Source: Bordetella holmesii ATCC 51541 (lineage in GTDB: Bacteria; Pseudomonadota; Gammaproteobacteria; Burkholderiales; Burkholderiaceae_B). From it: a DNA stretch of 64,000 nucleotides. Numbering within the stretch: the stretch's first letter is position 1; the number at the start of each line of letters is the position of its first letter. The stretch covers positions 3,472,001 to 3,536,000 of the forward strand of contig CP007494.1 of assembly GCA_000612485.1 (NCBI GenBank), read 5' to 3'. The notes beneath the pieces were generated by a model. The model was not told the origin of the DNA. It did not search any database and saw only the letters and a program-made list of their open reading frames with translations. This document shows positions 1-10,164 of the stretch, piece by piece. The position numbers and the translations under genes were made by a program.

Positions 1-570
1 CAGACGATCTTCCGACACCTTACGATTGACCTCGAAGGGCCGGTTGCGAAACTCCGGCCCCACCAGCCCTTTCTGGATATGAAAGAGATACCGTGTCTTG
101 TCGGTAAAGCTGACAATGCGACGCGGAAAACAGATGCCGCCGGCCTCATCGTAGATGAACTCGCTGGCCCAGATATCGGTGAACTCGGCAGCGATAGGCG
201 TAGAACGAACGATATCGCCGATGCCACTCGAGATGAGATAGAACTCGAGCTGAATACGCGGATGCGTACTGCGCACGGCCTGGCGCAGGCGCTCGAAAAG
301 TGTGGGCACCCCTTTATGCAAGGGCAGTCTGGCGCCCCACTGTTGCAGCTGTTCGCGCGTGATCGGGCCATGCTTGCCCTGGCGGGACAGTTCTATCATG
401 CGGTAGAGATAGGCAGGAACGGGGTCCCAGTCCTGCTGAGACAGCAGCGGATCAACGGAGTCCTTCCAGAAGGCCGCCGTATCGACACCAATGCTTTCGA
501 GAAAGCCCGTGGTGCTGTCTGGAGCCAGCGTGTCGTCGAAGTCGAATACCAGGGCGATGACGTCGGACAT
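1..570 (-). CDS. HAD-family hydrolase (3' end beyond window)
   Basis: The minus-strand reading frame opens with an ATG at 568-570 and runs off the left edge without a stop, giving 190 codons. The first residues read MSDVIALVFDFDDTLAPDST, which contains the HAD motif I (DFDDT) with both catalytic aspartates. A motif II-like serine occurs in YLISSGIGDI near residue 113. This places it among haloacid-dehalogenase-type phosphatases that act on small cytoplasmic phosphorylated substrates; the substrate cannot be told. The C-terminal part with motifs III/IV is outside the window or at its edge. It is transcribed away from the secreted-protein gene upstream, with a roughly 90-bp gap. Confidence 0.8.
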   Translation of the reverse strand, partial: MSDVIALVFDFDDTLAPDSTTGFLESIGVDTAAFWKDSVDPLLSQQDWDPVPAYLYRMIELSRQGKHGPITREQLQQWGARLPLHKGVPTLFERLRQAVRSTHPRIQLEFYLISSGIGDIVRSTPIAAEFTDIWASEFIYDEAGGICFPRRIVSFTDKTRYLFHIQKGLVGPEFRNRPFEVNRKVSEDRL

Positions 571-660
571 TCGGGGATAGCTCAAGTGAAAGAGCCCACA
601 TTTTGCCTGAATGCCGCATGCACTGCTGCGGGACGGCAGACGCCGTCCCGCGTTTGTCGA

Positions 661-1158
661 TCAACGCATCGGCGCGGCGGCCGGTTGCAGGCCCGACGGC
701 GTGCCCGCCGGCGGCAGATTATTCTGCATGGTGGAACCCGGAGTCCCGGCGGGCACGGGAATGACGGTTTCGCGCATCACCCCGCCACCGTCGACGCTAC
801 CGCGCGTGGTCGTGTTGGCCGGATCGGTCATCTGCGTGATGCAATCCTGCCGTTGCAGGGCAGGCAGCGCGTCACAGCGCCGAGTGCGATTCTGCTCGTG
901 GCTGGTCGATCCCGTACTCAGACGATTTCGCTTGGCTTCGTCGCGTGCGGCGCCGGCTTCGCGCAGGCAGGTTTTGCGATCCTGCGCACTCATGCCAGCG
1001 TTGCAGCGGGCGACTTCGCGTTTATAGACAGCGTCGGGCGTGTTGGACGGTTCGGCAGCATGCGCCGGGCTGATCGCCCAAAGCGCCGCCGTCAAGGCCA
1101 GCAACGATCCGGCGGTGGCGTTCACGCAGCGGTGGCGGAGGGTTTGAGGTTGATTCAT
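661..1158 (-). CDS. Small secreted hypothetical protein
   Basis: A 165-residue protein begins MNQPQTLRHRCVNATAGSLL, a typical Sec signal peptide with a likely cleavage after the AHA motif near residue 34. The ATG at 1156-1158 is chosen because AGGAGA precedes it by a few bases; an in-frame ATG 12 codons upstream lacks a site. The mature part has four spaced cysteines (ARCNAGMS, KTCLREAG, RRCDALPA, QDCITQM), suggesting two disulfides in the periplasm, followed by a proline- and glycine-rich tail. I do not recognise the family. It lies alone between the HAD gene and the antiporter operon, on the same strand. Confidence 0.7.
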   Translation of the reverse strand: MNQPQTLRHRCVNATAGSLLALTAALWAISPAHAAEPSNTPDAVYKREVARCNAGMSAQDRKTCLREAGAARDEAKRNRLSTGSTSHEQNRTRRCDALPALQRQDCITQMTDPANTTTRGSVDGGGVMRETVIPVPAGTPGSTMQNNLPPAGTPSGLQPAAAPMR

Positions 1159-1295
1159 GGTCTTCTCCTGTTTGGGTTCTAGGCCGGGACACATCCCGGG
1201 GGACCAAAGCTGACAGCTGTAACGTCTCTACCTTACGCAAATCTCGCCCATGGATCTTGCGCGAAATGTTACAGAGCTGTCCAAGCGTAATCGCC

Positions 1296-1655
1296 TCAAG
1301 GCTCACTGCTGGCGCTGGTGCGCGGTACATTGGGCCCGACTTCGGCGTCGCGATTGCGGTAGACCGCCGCGCGCATAAGCATCATTCCGGTGACGGGCGA
1401 TGTCAGCACCAGCAGGATGATGATCACCACTTCATGGAACACCGGGCGCGACGCCAGGTAGGAAAATACCAGGATCGATGACAACAGGACGCTGCAAGCC
1501 CCCAGCGTATTGGCCAGCGTAGGAGCATGAATTCGCGCATAAAAATGGCCAAAGCGCAGCAACCCCACCGCGCCGGTCAGCTCCAGCAGGCCGCCGGCGA
1601 TCAGCAACAGGCTGGCCGGTACCGCGATCCACCAGGGAATATCGGCGCCTATCAT
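1296..1655 (-). CDS. phaG: Na+(K+)/H+ antiporter subunit G
   Basis: A 119-residue protein with three hydrophobic segments that matches PhaG/MnhG/MrpG in length and sequence pattern (LRFGHFYARIHAPTLANTLG is the family hallmark). It is the last gene of the multisubunit Pha/Mnh antiporter operon, a membrane complex exchanging monovalent cations for protons. Its ATG overlaps the phaF stop codon (ATGA), which indicates translational coupling. The C-terminal tail is short, polar and probably cytoplasmic. Confidence 0.9.
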   Translation of the reverse strand: MIGADIPWWIAVPASLLLIAGGLLELTGAVGLLRFGHFYARIHAPTLANTLGACSVLLSSILVFSYLASRPVFHEVVIIILLVLTSPVTGMMLMRAAVYRNRDAEVGPNVPRTSASSEP

Positions 1656-1933
1656 GGTTCGATGACCTCCCCTCGCAGCAGAAACTTCGCCATGGCCGTC
1701 GAGCCTACAAAGCCGAAGAGCGCGATCAGCAGCGCAATATCGAAGTAAACCCCCGTCCCTTCCCGGATACCGAAGACCAACATGATGAGCATGCCCTGGA
1801 TATAGACCGCATCCAGGCCAAGCACGCGGTCCTGAGCCGTCGGGCCGCGCAGTATACGGATCACGGCGCAGCCCAGGCCGACCGCAAAGCAGGTCAGCGC
1901 GAAAGAAGCCGACAAATAAAGTAACAGCCCCAT
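1652..1933 (-). CDS. phaF: Na+(K+)/H+ antiporter subunit F
   Basis: A 93-residue protein with three transmembrane segments. The motif GPTAQDRVLGLDAVYIQGML is diagnostic of PhaF/MnhF/MrpF. The ATG at 1931-1933 shares one base with the phaE stop codon, and the stop overlaps the phaG start, so the gene is coupled on both sides. A longer upstream extension of the frame runs antisense-like through phaE and is not real coding sequence. Confidence 0.9.
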   Translation of the reverse strand: MGLLLYLSASFALTCFAVGLGCAVIRILRGPTAQDRVLGLDAVYIQGMLIMLVFGIREGTGVYFDIALLIALFGFVGSTAMAKFLLRGEVIEP

Positions 1934-2415
1934 TATTCGAACACCTCCATCAATGTGCGCTCGTAGCGTCCCTTGACCAGGGCCACCCATTCTTCCTCGT
2001 TTTGCAGGTCCAGCACATGCAAGGTCAGATCCTGGTCGTCGGAGATTTCCACGACCACGGTCCCCGGTGTATAGGTGAGGATGCAAACCAGCATGGCCAG
2101 ACCATGAGGGTCGCGCATGGTCAAAGGAATGTGCATGAACCCAGGGGACATGTCTGAATGCGGCCGCCAGATCAGTTGGGTAACAGCCCAGTTCGAGCGG
2201 ATGATGTCCAACAAGACGCGGCAGAACAAGCCAGGCAGCAAATAGAAGCGGCGCGGGCGGGCCTGTAGCGGGCGCAGCCGGGTCGATGCCCACCCCAGCC
2301 ACACCGCCAGAGCCGCACCCACGGCGGCCTGCCCCCAGGACAACGACTCGTTGAGCACCAGCCAAAGCAGGAAGATACCCAGCGGCAGGAGCGTTTTACC
2401 GATGATCTCGCGCAT
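1933..2415 (-). CDS. phaE: Na+/H+ antiporter subunit E
   Basis: A 160-residue MnhE/PhaE protein: two N-terminal hydrophobic segments (LLPLGIFLLWLVLNESLSWG) followed by a soluble domain with VVWRPHSDMSPGF-like and LTYTPGTVVVEISDD stretches typical of the family. It starts one base after the phaD stop. It is needed for assembly of the antiporter complex in known homologues. Confidence 0.9.
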   Translation of the reverse strand: MREIIGKTLLPLGIFLLWLVLNESLSWGQAAVGAALAVWLGWASTRLRPLQARPRRFYLLPGLFCRVLLDIIRSNWAVTQLIWRPHSDMSPGFMHIPLTMRDPHGLAMLVCILTYTPGTVVVEISDDQDLTLHVLDLQNEEEWVALVKGRYERTLMEVFE

Positions 2416-2416
2416 C

Positions 2417-4045
2417 TCAGTGCCCCTCCCCGATCACGCGCACGGGCTGCTTGGATAGCACGGCTTCGATATAGGCGGTTGGCGTATCCAGCGATTGGGC
2501 GGCGGCATCCAGATAGGCCGAAATCGGCCCGGCTGCGGCGGTCAACGCCACACATAACAGGATGAGAACCGCCACGGGGCCGGCTTCGATCACCCGCAGC
2601 CGCGGCGTGGTGCGGTCTTCGCTGCTCCAGAATACGCGTATCCCTGTCCGGCCCAATGCCATTAGCCCAGCCAGGCCGGACAACAGAACTCCTGCCACCA
2701 GGAGCCAAGCGTCCAGCGGCGGAGCCGATGTGTTGGCCGCCGAGACCGCTGACGACAATAAAGAAAATTTAGCAACGAAGCCCGACAGGGGCGGCAAGCC
2801 GGTGACCAACAGCGCGCAGGCGGTGAACGCCAGCCCCAAAAAGGCCATGGCAGCGGGGATCGCCACCCCGACGACGTCATCGGAACGATTGGGCGCAGCC
2901 GGATCATCGAGATCAAAGCTGTCCATCGTCACGGCCAGCACGTTGGCACCGAAACTGCGGGTGCGCTCGATGAGCTCGATGAGCAGAAAGAACGCGCCGG
3001 TGGCCAGCACCGAGCTGATAAGGTAGAACAATGCCGGTCCGGTCAATGTCACGCCTGGCATGCCCAACGCCGTCAGCAAGGTGCCCGCCGACAGGATGAC
3101 GCAGTAACCGGCGATCTTCTCCATTTGCTGCGACGCCAAGATACCGATGCCTGCGAAACACAGCGTGGCCAAGCCGACGGCGAACATCCAATCCAGGCTG
3201 AACGCCGAAGGCGCCCCCGTCGGTAGCAGGAGCGAACCGATGCGCAGCAAAGCATAAATCCCCACCTTGGTCATGATGGAGAACATGGCAGCCACGGGTG
3301 CACACGCCGATCCATAGCCGCTGACAAGCCAGAAATTCAACGGCCAAGCACCCGCTTTGACGAGAAAAGCGACGCCCAGAATGGCGGCACCGGCCTCGAA
3401 CAGGCTGCGATCGGCGCCGACCAGCGTGCCGGCGCGAACCGCAAGATCGGCCATATTGAGCGTGCCCGTCACGCCGTAAATGAGTGCGATGCTGATGAGC
3501 AGCAAAAAGGAAGCCACCAGGTTGACCGCGATATATTGCAGGCCGGCCCGCACCCGCGTGGCGCCCGATCCGTGCAGCAGCAGGCCGTATGACGCGGCCA
3601 GCAGCACCTCGAAAAATACGAACAGATTGAACAGATCGCCGGTGAGGAAGGCGCCATTGAGGCCCATGAGCAGAAACTGGAACAGCGAGTGGAAATGCAC
3701 TCCCGCACGGTCCCAGCGCGCCAGCGAATAAATGAGCGTGGCCAACCCCAGCGTGGCGGTAAGCGTGAGCATGACCGCGGTCAACCGGTCGACTACCAGG
3801 ACGATGCCGAAAGGCGCCGGCCAGTCGCCGGGCAGGTAAACGCCGATGCCATCAGGCCAGACGCCGTTTGCGCCGGAAGCCAGATACAGCAGCGCGATGG
3901 CACTTGCCAGTTGCAGCAGCGTAGAAACCACGGCGATGGCCGCGCGCTCGCGGCGGCGAGTGTCGGCCAGCAGCAGCATGACCGCGCCCGCCAAGAGCGG
4001 CACCACGATGGGGTAAATGGGAAGGTGTTGCTGCCAATCGATCAA
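2417..4045 (-). CDS. phaD: Monovalent cation/H+ antiporter subunit D
   Basis: A 542-residue polytopic membrane protein of the NuoL/M/N-like proton-conducting family (PhaD/MnhD). The central region carries the conserved lysine-containing helix (FLVKAGAWPLNFWL) and the histidine-bearing IMTKVGIYALLR segment. The start is a TTG at 4043-4045 that overlaps the phaC stop as TTGA, so translation is probably reinitiated from phaC; no better start fits the family alignment (IDWQQHLPIYPIVVPLLAG). Within the complex it forms one of the two antiporter-like ion paths. Confidence 0.9.
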   Translation of the reverse strand: MIDWQQHLPIYPIVVPLLAGAVMLLLADTRRRERAAIAVVSTLLQLASAIALLYLASGANGVWPDGIGVYLPGDWPAPFGIVLVVDRLTAVMLTLTATLGLATLIYSLARWDRAGVHFHSLFQFLLMGLNGAFLTGDLFNLFVFFEVLLAASYGLLLHGSGATRVRAGLQYIAVNLVASFLLLISIALIYGVTGTLNMADLAVRAGTLVGADRSLFEAGAAILGVAFLVKAGAWPLNFWLVSGYGSACAPVAAMFSIMTKVGIYALLRIGSLLLPTGAPSAFSLDWMFAVGLATLCFAGIGILASQQMEKIAGYCVILSAGTLLTALGMPGVTLTGPALFYLISSVLATGAFFLLIELIERTRSFGANVLAVTMDSFDLDDPAAPNRSDDVVGVAIPAAMAFLGLAFTACALLVTGLPPLSGFVAKFSLLSSAVSAANTSAPPLDAWLLVAGVLLSGLAGLMALGRTGIRVFWSSEDRTTPRLRVIEAGPVAVLILLCVALTAAAGPISAYLDAAAQSLDTPTAYIEAVLSKQPVRVIGEGH

Positions 4046-4386
4046 GATTCAGGCTCCCGGCCGTCAACGTGGTCGGTGCCTGTCAGGCCCCGCGAGGCCA
4101 GCAGCACCACAAGAAACAGGGCCGTCGTCGCAAAGCCGATGACGATGGCGGTCAGGACCAGCGCCTGCGGCAGAGGGTCTGCGTAGACGCTGGGATCTGG
4201 CGGCACCAAGGGATCGACCACGGGAGGACGGCCCACCGTCAGCCGCCCCATACCGAATATGAAGAGATTGACGGCGTAAGAGATGAGCGATAGCCCCATG
4301 ATGACCTGGAAGGTTCGCGGGCGCAGCAAGAGCCACACCCCTGAGCCTACCAACACACCAATGGCAATTGCGTAGATCCACTCCAT
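4042..4386 (-). CDS. phaC: Na+(K+)/H+ antiporter subunit C
   Basis: A 114-residue NuoK-like protein with three transmembrane helices (MEWIYAIAIGVLVGSGVWL, VIMGLSLISYAVNLFIFGMG, PQALVLTAIVIGFATTALFL). The PLPQALVLTAIVIGFA signature is characteristic of PhaC/MnhC/MrpC. The ATG at 4384-4386 lies one base after the phaAB stop; a longer upstream open frame is out of frame with phaAB and has no homology. Confidence 0.9.
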   Translation of the reverse strand: MEWIYAIAIGVLVGSGVWLLLRPRTFQVIMGLSLISYAVNLFIFGMGRLTVGRPPVVDPLVPPDPSVYADPLPQALVLTAIVIGFATTALFLVVLLASRGLTGTDHVDGREPES

Positions 4387-4387
4387 A

Positions 4388-7330
4388 TCACGCCCCCTTG
4401 ACGGCCGTTGCTGCCTGCGCTTCGGCATCGGCCTGCTGCGCTTCGGCGACGAGTTTGCGTTGGGCCCGCAATGATTGGTGAGCGAGCGCGACCAGCACAA
4501 GCACCGTGGCACCCACCACCAACATGTAAACGCCGAGATCGAACAACAGCACACTGGAAAGGTGGATCTTTCCTATGAGCGGCACATGGATGTCCCAGGC
4601 CAGCGCCGACAGAAACGGCCGCAACGCCAGCCAGGCCGACATCGCGGCAGCACCTGCAGCCAGCAATCCCAGGCCCACCCAGTGCTGCGGATTGAGCCGG
4701 CTGCGCGACTCCACCCAGTAGACGCCCCCCACCATGTACTGGAGGATGACCGAGGTCGCCATGACTAGGCCCCCGACGAACCCGCCGCCAGGCAAGTTGT
4801 GTCCTCGCAGCAGCAGATAGACCGACACCAATACGGCGATAGGCAACAACAGGCGTACCAGCACGGCGGGAATCCGCATCGCCCCCTGAGGCAGCGGCGA
4901 CTTGACGTCCGGACTGGGCGGCAACTCGCCCATCGTCAAGCCATCCTGCTCCCGCTGCTGGCGCGGCATCTCGATGCTTTCCTGCGCCGGCCGGAAGCGT
5001 CGCAGCAAGGCGTAGACCGTCAGCGCCACGATGCCGAGCACCGTGATTTCGCCCAGCGTGTCGAATCCCCGGAAGTCCACGAGAATGACGTTGACCACGT
5101 TGGTGCCGCCCCCCTCGGGCAAGGCCTCCTCGACGAAAAACGATGAAATCGTTTCACCCAGAGGGCGCGTCAGCATGGCGTAGGCAATCGCGCTCATGGA
5201 TATCCCCGCCAAAGCGGCCAGGCCCAGATCCCGTGCCCGCCGCAGGCGAGCCTTGACGTCCGGCCGTACGTCCTCGCCTTCGCCCACGATACGCCGTGGC
5301 AGCCAGCGCAGGCCCAGCAACAAGAGGACGACGGTTACGACCTCAACGGCCAACTGCGTCAAGGCCAGATCGGGCGCCGAGAACCATACGAACGTCAGGC
5401 AGGTCACCAACCCTGCCCCGCCGGACAGCGTCAGCGACGCCAAGCGGTGGTACTTGGCCTGATAGGCCGCGCCCACCGCGCAGGCCCCGCCTGCCAGCCA
5501 GAGCAGCAAGAAGGTCGGATCGGCGGGCGTACGCGGCCCCTGCCCGTCGAGCCAGGCATGCAGGCGCAGGGGCAGCCAGGCTGCCAACAGCGTGACGCTG
5601 ATGATGATCAGCATCTGCACTTGCAGGCGTGGCGAGGACACGCGGCGCAGCACCCAGCGTGCCACGACCGCACTGCCTTCGAACAGAAACTCGAAGGTGC
5701 GCCGGCCGTCCAGACGATAGATGAATGGAACCCTTCCCGGATGGGCCGCCTGCTGGGCCCGCAACCCGAGATACAGCAGCACACCCGCGGTCATCGCCAC
5801 CAGACTCATGACCAGCGGCAGGTTGAAACCATGCCAGACGGCCAGGCTGAACTGCGGCATGTCCGGCCCCAGGATGCTGTGCGCGGCAATATCCAGCACC
5901 GGCCCGACGGTCAGGCCCGGAGCCACCCCTATCACCAGACAGAGCAATACCAGCAATGCGCTGGGAAACAGCATCCAGCGGGGCGGCTCATGCGGCGCAC
6001 GCGGCAGATCCGTCGAGGGCGGACCGAAAAACACCTGCAGGATGAAACGTAACGAGTAGGTGACACTGAAGGCGCCGGCGATGGTTGCCATCAGGGGCAA
6101 GCCATACTCCAGGACATGGTCGCCGGTGATAAACGTCGTTTCGGCGAAGAACATTTCCTTGGACAGAAAACCGTTGAGCAGCGGCACGCCGGCCATGGAG
6201 GCTGCAGCGACCATCGCCATGGTCGCCGTCAACGGCATGGCCGAATACAAGCCACTTAGCCGGCTGAGGTCGTGCGTGCCGGTTTCGTGATCGACGATGC
6301 CGGCGGCCATGAACAACGAGGCCTTGAAGATTGCATGATTGACCATATGGAACACTGCCGCGACCAGAGCAAGCGGGCTGTTCAGGCCCAGCAGCAACGT
6401 GATGAGCCCCAGATGACTGATGGTGGAATAGGCCAGCACACCTTTCATGTCCTGCTGGAATATGGCGGCGTAGGCTCCCAGCACCAGCGTGCACAGCCCG
6501 GCTCCGCCGATGAGCCAGAACCACTCATCCGTGCCGGCCAGCAGAGGCCAGAATCGCGCCAGCAGAAACACACCGGCCTTGACCATGGTGGCCGAGTGCA
6601 AATAGGCCGATACCGGGGTGGGGGCCGCCATCGCGTTGGGCAGCCAGAACTGGAAGGGAAACTGCGCGCTCTTGGTCAGCGCGCCTAGTGCAACCAGCAC
6701 CAGCGCGGCCGGGTACCAGGGGTCGGCACGCACCAGGTCGCCCGAGCGCAGCACCACATCCATGTCGTAGCTGCCTACGATGTGGCCCAGCAGGAGCACC
6801 CCGCCGAGCAGACAGAGGCCACCCGCGCCAGTGACCGTCAAGGCCATGCGCGCTCCACGTCGTGCATCGGCGCGATGGTGCCAATAAGCGATCAACATGA
6901 AGGACGCCAGGCTGGTCATCTCCCAGAACATGACCAGCTGGATGAGGTTGCCCGACAGCACCACGCCCAGCATGGCGGCCATGAACGCCTGAAAAAATGA
7001 AAAGAACCGCGGAACCGGATCTTTGGGAGACATGTAGTAACGCGCATAGAGCACGACCAAGGTCGCCATGCCCGATACGATGAAGGAGAACAGCCAGGCA
7101 TAGCCGTCCATGCGCAAGGCAAACTGCAAACCCAATGCCGGAGCCCAGGGTATCTGGACCCGTATCACCTCACCCGCCGCGATCTGAGGGTAAAGACTGG
7201 CCACCAGCAAGGTGGTTGCCAGCGCAACCAGCCCAGCCAGCCAGGCTTCCGCATTGCGGGCATTTGCCGGCAACAGGGCGGCGCACAAGCTGCCAGCAAA
7301 TGGCAGAGCGAGAATGAGTAGTAGCGACAT
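4388..7330 (-). CDS. phaAB: Fused Na+(K+)/H+ antiporter subunits A and B
   Basis: A 980-residue membrane protein. Residues 1 to about 780 are MrpA-like: a NuoL-type domain with conserved [16 protein letters not shown] and [15 protein letters not shown] motifs, then the MrpA-specific C-terminal part. The last 150 or so residues ([33 protein letters not shown] onward) are a complete MnhB domain, the fusion seen in group 2 Pha systems. It is the first gene of the operon and would be transcribed from the 445-bp upstream region. The complex provides pH and sodium or potassium homeostasis at the inner membrane. All six frames of the operon are intact, in contrast to much of the window. Confidence 0.92.
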   Translation of the reverse strand: MSLLLILALPFAGSLCAALLPANARNAEAWLAGLVALATTLLVASLYPQIAAGEVIRVQIPWAPALGLQFALRMDGYAWLFSFIVSGMATLVVLYARYYMSPKDPVPRFFSFFQAFMAAMLGVVLSGNLIQLVMFWEMTSLASFMLIAYWHHRADARRGARMALTVTGAGGLCLLGGVLLLGHIVGSYDMDVVLRSGDLVRADPWYPAALVLVALGALTKSAQFPFQFWLPNAMAAPTPVSAYLHSATMVKAGVFLLARFWPLLAGTDEWFWLIGGAGLCTLVLGAYAAIFQQDMKGVLAYSTISHLGLITLLLGLNSPLALVAAVFHMVNHAIFKASLFMAAGIVDHETGTHDLSRLSGLYSAMPLTATMAMVAAASMAGVPLLNGFLSKEMFFAETTFITGDHVLEYGLPLMATIAGAFSVTYSLRFILQVFFGPPSTDLPRAPHEPPRWMLFPSALLVLLCLVIGVAPGLTVGPVLDIAAHSILGPDMPQFSLAVWHGFNLPLVMSLVAMTAGVLLYLGLRAQQAAHPGRVPFIYRLDGRRTFEFLFEGSAVVARWVLRRVSSPRLQVQMLIIISVTLLAAWLPLRLHAWLDGQGPRTPADPTFLLLWLAGGACAVGAAYQAKYHRLASLTLSGGAGLVTCLTFVWFSAPDLALTQLAVEVVTVVLLLLGLRWLPRRIVGEGEDVRPDVKARLRRARDLGLAALAGISMSAIAYAMLTRPLGETISSFFVEEALPEGGGTNVVNVILVDFRGFDTLGEITVLGIVALTVYALLRRFRPAQESIEMPRQQREQDGLTMGELPPSPDVKSPLPQGAMRIPAVLVRLLLPIAVLVSVYLLLRGHNLPGGGFVGGLVMATSVILQYMVGGVYWVESRSRLNPQHWVGLGLLAAGAAAMSAWLALRPFLSALAWDIHVPLIGKIHLSSVLLFDLGVYMLVVGATVLVLVALAHQSLRAQRKLVAEAQQADAEAQAATAVKGA

Positions 7331-7775
7331 GGCGCTCCGGGAGAGGTCCGGCCCGTCTATTGGCGCAAGCGAAAGACGGGCATGAAGCCTGTTAGGCGAT
7401 CGGAAGACGCCCTGACTCGATCCATACTACCGCTCGCCGCCGTCCTGAACAGACAACATATCCCACCAGCGCGGCGAGCGCACTGAGGGCCATTACGGAA
7501 GGGGTTCTGGCAAAACGGCCAGGAGACTCAGACAAAAAAATATCAGATTCTTGTAAATTACGCACCAATAACAGCGTTTACCACGACGATCATTGCACAA
7601 TAATTGTGCAATCACAGCAGCTTGTTGCCCAGCACCCGCCCCCTCCTACGGGTAAATCCGCCTATCTCCGCCGGCGTTTTTTGGGTGGAATGCCGCGCCC
7701 GGCCCACAAAGCCGCGGGCACATCACAACATTGCGGAAGAGGCCACGACCTGCCGCGCTGAGGAGATAGAACACT
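7331..7775. promoter_or_regulatory. Divergent intergenic region between phaAB and Bug receptor gene
   Basis: This 445-bp stretch has no credible coding frame. It must hold the promoters for the leftward phaAB operon and the rightward receptor gene. It becomes A/T-rich around 7530-7615 (an AAAAAAATATCAG run and TTGTAAATTACG), unlike the GC-rich surroundings. The strongest element is the perfect palindrome at 7592-7612, listed separately. A GAGGAG Shine-Dalgarno site sits just before the receptor start. Confidence 0.6.
7592..7612. promoter_or_regulatory. Perfect 21-bp palindrome, likely operator
   Basis: The ten-base arm ATTGCACAAT is followed by a single A and then its exact reverse complement ATTGTGCAAT. 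Such a perfect dyad with a central base is typical of a dimeric repressor or activator site. It lies 163 bp before the Bug receptor start and 261 bp before phaAB, so either gene may be the target. The cognate regulator is not in the window. Confidence 0.6.
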
Positions 7776-8747
7776 ATGAAAATCCGCACTCTGCTGTGTG
7801 TCGCGCTAGGCGCTACCGCTTTCGCTTCGCAGGCGATGGCCGACTACCCTGACCGGCCTATTCGCCTGATCGTGCCTTTTGCCGCGGGCGGCACCACCGA
7901 TATCGTCGCGCGCGTGGTCGCCGAAAGCCTGGGACGCGAGCTCGGCCAGCCCGTCGTGGTCGAGAACAAGGGCGGCGGCGGCGGCGCGATAGGCGCCGAG
8001 GCACTCGCCCGGTCCTCGGCCGACGGTTACACCCTGGGCATGGCCACCGTAAGCACCATGGCCACCAATCCGGCGACCAACCCCAAGACGCCGTACAACC
8101 CGTTGAAAGACTTCACGCCGATCATCAACCTGGTCAACGTGCCCAACGTGCTGACGGTCAATCCCAAGGTGCCCGCGAAAAACCTGGAAGAGTTCGTCGC
8201 TCTGCTCAAGGCCAATCCGGGTAAGTACAGCTATGCATCGGCCGGCACGGGCGGCATCTCCCATCTGGATGGAGAGTTGTTCAAATCGCTGACGGGCACG
8301 CCGGAGTTCATCCACGTCCCGTACCGAGGCTCGGGCCCGGGACTGAACGACACGCTCGCCGGGCAAGTCAGCGCGCAGTTCGATAACCTGCCCTCCTCCA
8401 TGCCGCATATCCAGTCTGGCAAGCTGCGTGCGCTGGCCGTCGCCTCGACCAAACGCGTCCCCGGGCTGGACAACGTACCTACATTTGCCGAGGCTGGCAT
8501 GCCGGCCATGAACAATATGGCCTGGTACGGTCTGGTCGCCCCGGCCGGCGTGCCGCCAGCCGTGGTGCAGAAGGTGCATGACGCCGCCGCACGCGCGTTG
8601 AAAGACCCGCGCACGTCGCAACGCCTGATCGAGGGCGGCTCGCAGATCGACGGCGGCACGCCGGAAGCCTATGCCGCACTCATCAAGCGCGAACTGGAGC
8701 TGCGCCAGAAGATCGCCCGTGAGCAGAAGATTCAGCTCACGGAGTAA
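7776..8747 (+). CDS. Bug-family tripartite tricarboxylate transporter substrate-binding protein
   Basis: A 323-residue periplasmic receptor. The signal peptide MKIRTLLCVALGATAFASQAM ends near residue 22, followed by YPDRPIRLIVPFAAGGTTDI, the hallmark N-terminus of Bug/TctC proteins, with the PFAAGGxxDxxAR ligand loop. The GxxSYASAGTGGISHLDGE and VPYRGSGPGLND motifs also match. Members bind carboxylates, amino acids or nicotinate for TctAB-type carriers; no TctA/B genes are nearby, so it is an orphan receptor as is common in Bordetella. The start is supported by a GAGGAG site. Its stop overlaps the end of the convergent yhaN-like gene by 11 bp. Confidence 0.9.
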   Translation: MKIRTLLCVALGATAFASQAMADYPDRPIRLIVPFAAGGTTDIVARVVAESLGRELGQPVVVENKGGGGGAIGAEALARSSADGYTLGMATVSTMATNPATNPKTPYNPLKDFTPIINLVNVPNVLTVNPKVPAKNLEEFVALLKANPGKYSYASAGTGGISHLDGELFKSLTGTPEFIHVPYRGSGPGLNDTLAGQVSAQFDNLPSSMPHIQSGKLRALAVASTKRVPGLDNVPTFAEAGMPAMNNMAWYGLVAPAGVPPAVVQKVHDAAARALKDPRTSQRLIEGGSQIDGGTPEAYAALIKRELELRQKIAREQKIQLTE

Positions 8748-10164
8748 ATGCGTCGAGCTGGCGAACCGGTACACCCATGTCCTGCCACGCCTGAGCGTGG
8801 CAGGTAAAGAGCAGGATCTGGTGACGCGTAGCGGCATCAAACAACGCGCGTTTGACCCGCTCGCGCCGGCTGTCATCGGAGTGCACCAGCGCATCATCAA
8901 GCACCAGCAGTGTGGGACGGCCGGCCTGTTGCAGCAAGTCGGCATAGGCCAGCCGCGCCAGCAGACCCAGCTGTTCACGCGTGCCGAAGCTCAAGGCAGC
9001 CAGGGCATCCTCGATGCCGCCACGCGCCAGCGCCACGGGCAGCAACTGCTCGTCCAGTCGCAAATCCGCCCCGGGAAACAACAGCCCTAGATAGTGCGCC
9101 AAGCGTTCGGCCAGTGGCTGCAGCAAGCGGCGGGTCGCCGTCTCGCGCTGCTCGTCGAGAAGCCGCCACAGCAGATCCAGCGCGGCGGCGCGGCGGGCAT
9201 AATCCTCTCGTAGGCGGCCTGCTCGCTGCCACTCGGCCTCGGTGGCGGCCAGGCGTTCACCCACCCCTTGCGCGCCAGCCTGCTCCAGTTTGCCCTGCAA
9301 TTGCAGCAGACGCGCATGGCGGTCCTGCTGCGCCTGGCGCGCCAGTTCGGCCGAGCGCGCGTAGCGCTCGGCGTCTTGTCGGACCTGCTCCGGGCGATGT
9401 TCAGCCAACGCCGCCTCAGCGTGTTCGACGCGCCTGCGGCAATCCTGCTCACGCTGCTCGGCCTGCGTGAATTGCACTGCCCGCGCCGCGCGGCGTGCAG
9501 CCTGGTTCTCGGTGTCGAAGGCAGCCTGGCGGCTATCGGCCTGTTCTCGCAACAGGCCAGCCCGACCTTGGGCCTCGATCTGGACGGCGTCGGCTTTGCG
9601 AGCCAGTTGGGTCGCGGCTTCGCAGCTGGCCTGGCAGCGCTGCAACGTATCAGCGGCCGCCGCCAGCTTTTGCTCAAGATCTGCGGCAGGCGCCTCGACG
9701 CTCAGGCGTGCCTGCAGTTGCGCGCGCGTGCTGGTGACCTCGGCCAGCTCCGCGCGCCGCGCCGCCAAGCCCTCAGGGGCCTGTGCGGCCAGCGCGGCAC
9801 GTACCTGAGCCAGCTCCCGCTGCAATTCCTCGGCCAAGGCCAGACGTGCTTCGCCCTGCGCCAACGTTTCCAGGCCCAGCGCCTGCAGCCCCTTTGACAA
9901 GCTTGCCTGAGCCTGAGCGAGCTCGCGCTGCAGCGTGGGGAGATCCCGCCCGCCGGGTTCAATAGACAGCGTGCCCAAGCCGGGCAACCGCAGTTCCGTC
10001 GCCGCGGACAACAGGGCCTCGCCCTCGTCTCGCAGAATGCTTTCACCCAGGCTGAGCACCACGTCGGGCGGCAGCGAATAACGGATGCGAGTGGCTGCAA
10101 GCTCCTGGCGCAGACGCAAGGTATCGCATTCGTGGGCTGTTTTGCGCAACGCGGACAGGCTAGC

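Noticed and set aside
79..1182. Long plus-strand open frame of 367 codons
   Set aside because: It runs opposite to a HAD-family gene and a secreted-protein gene that both have clear motifs; its own translation shows no family pattern.
7806..8978. Minus-strand open frame of 390 codons over the Bug receptor gene
   Set aside because: It is the GC-rich shadow of a gene with unmistakable Bug motifs, and it ends inside the yhaN-like gene in another frame.
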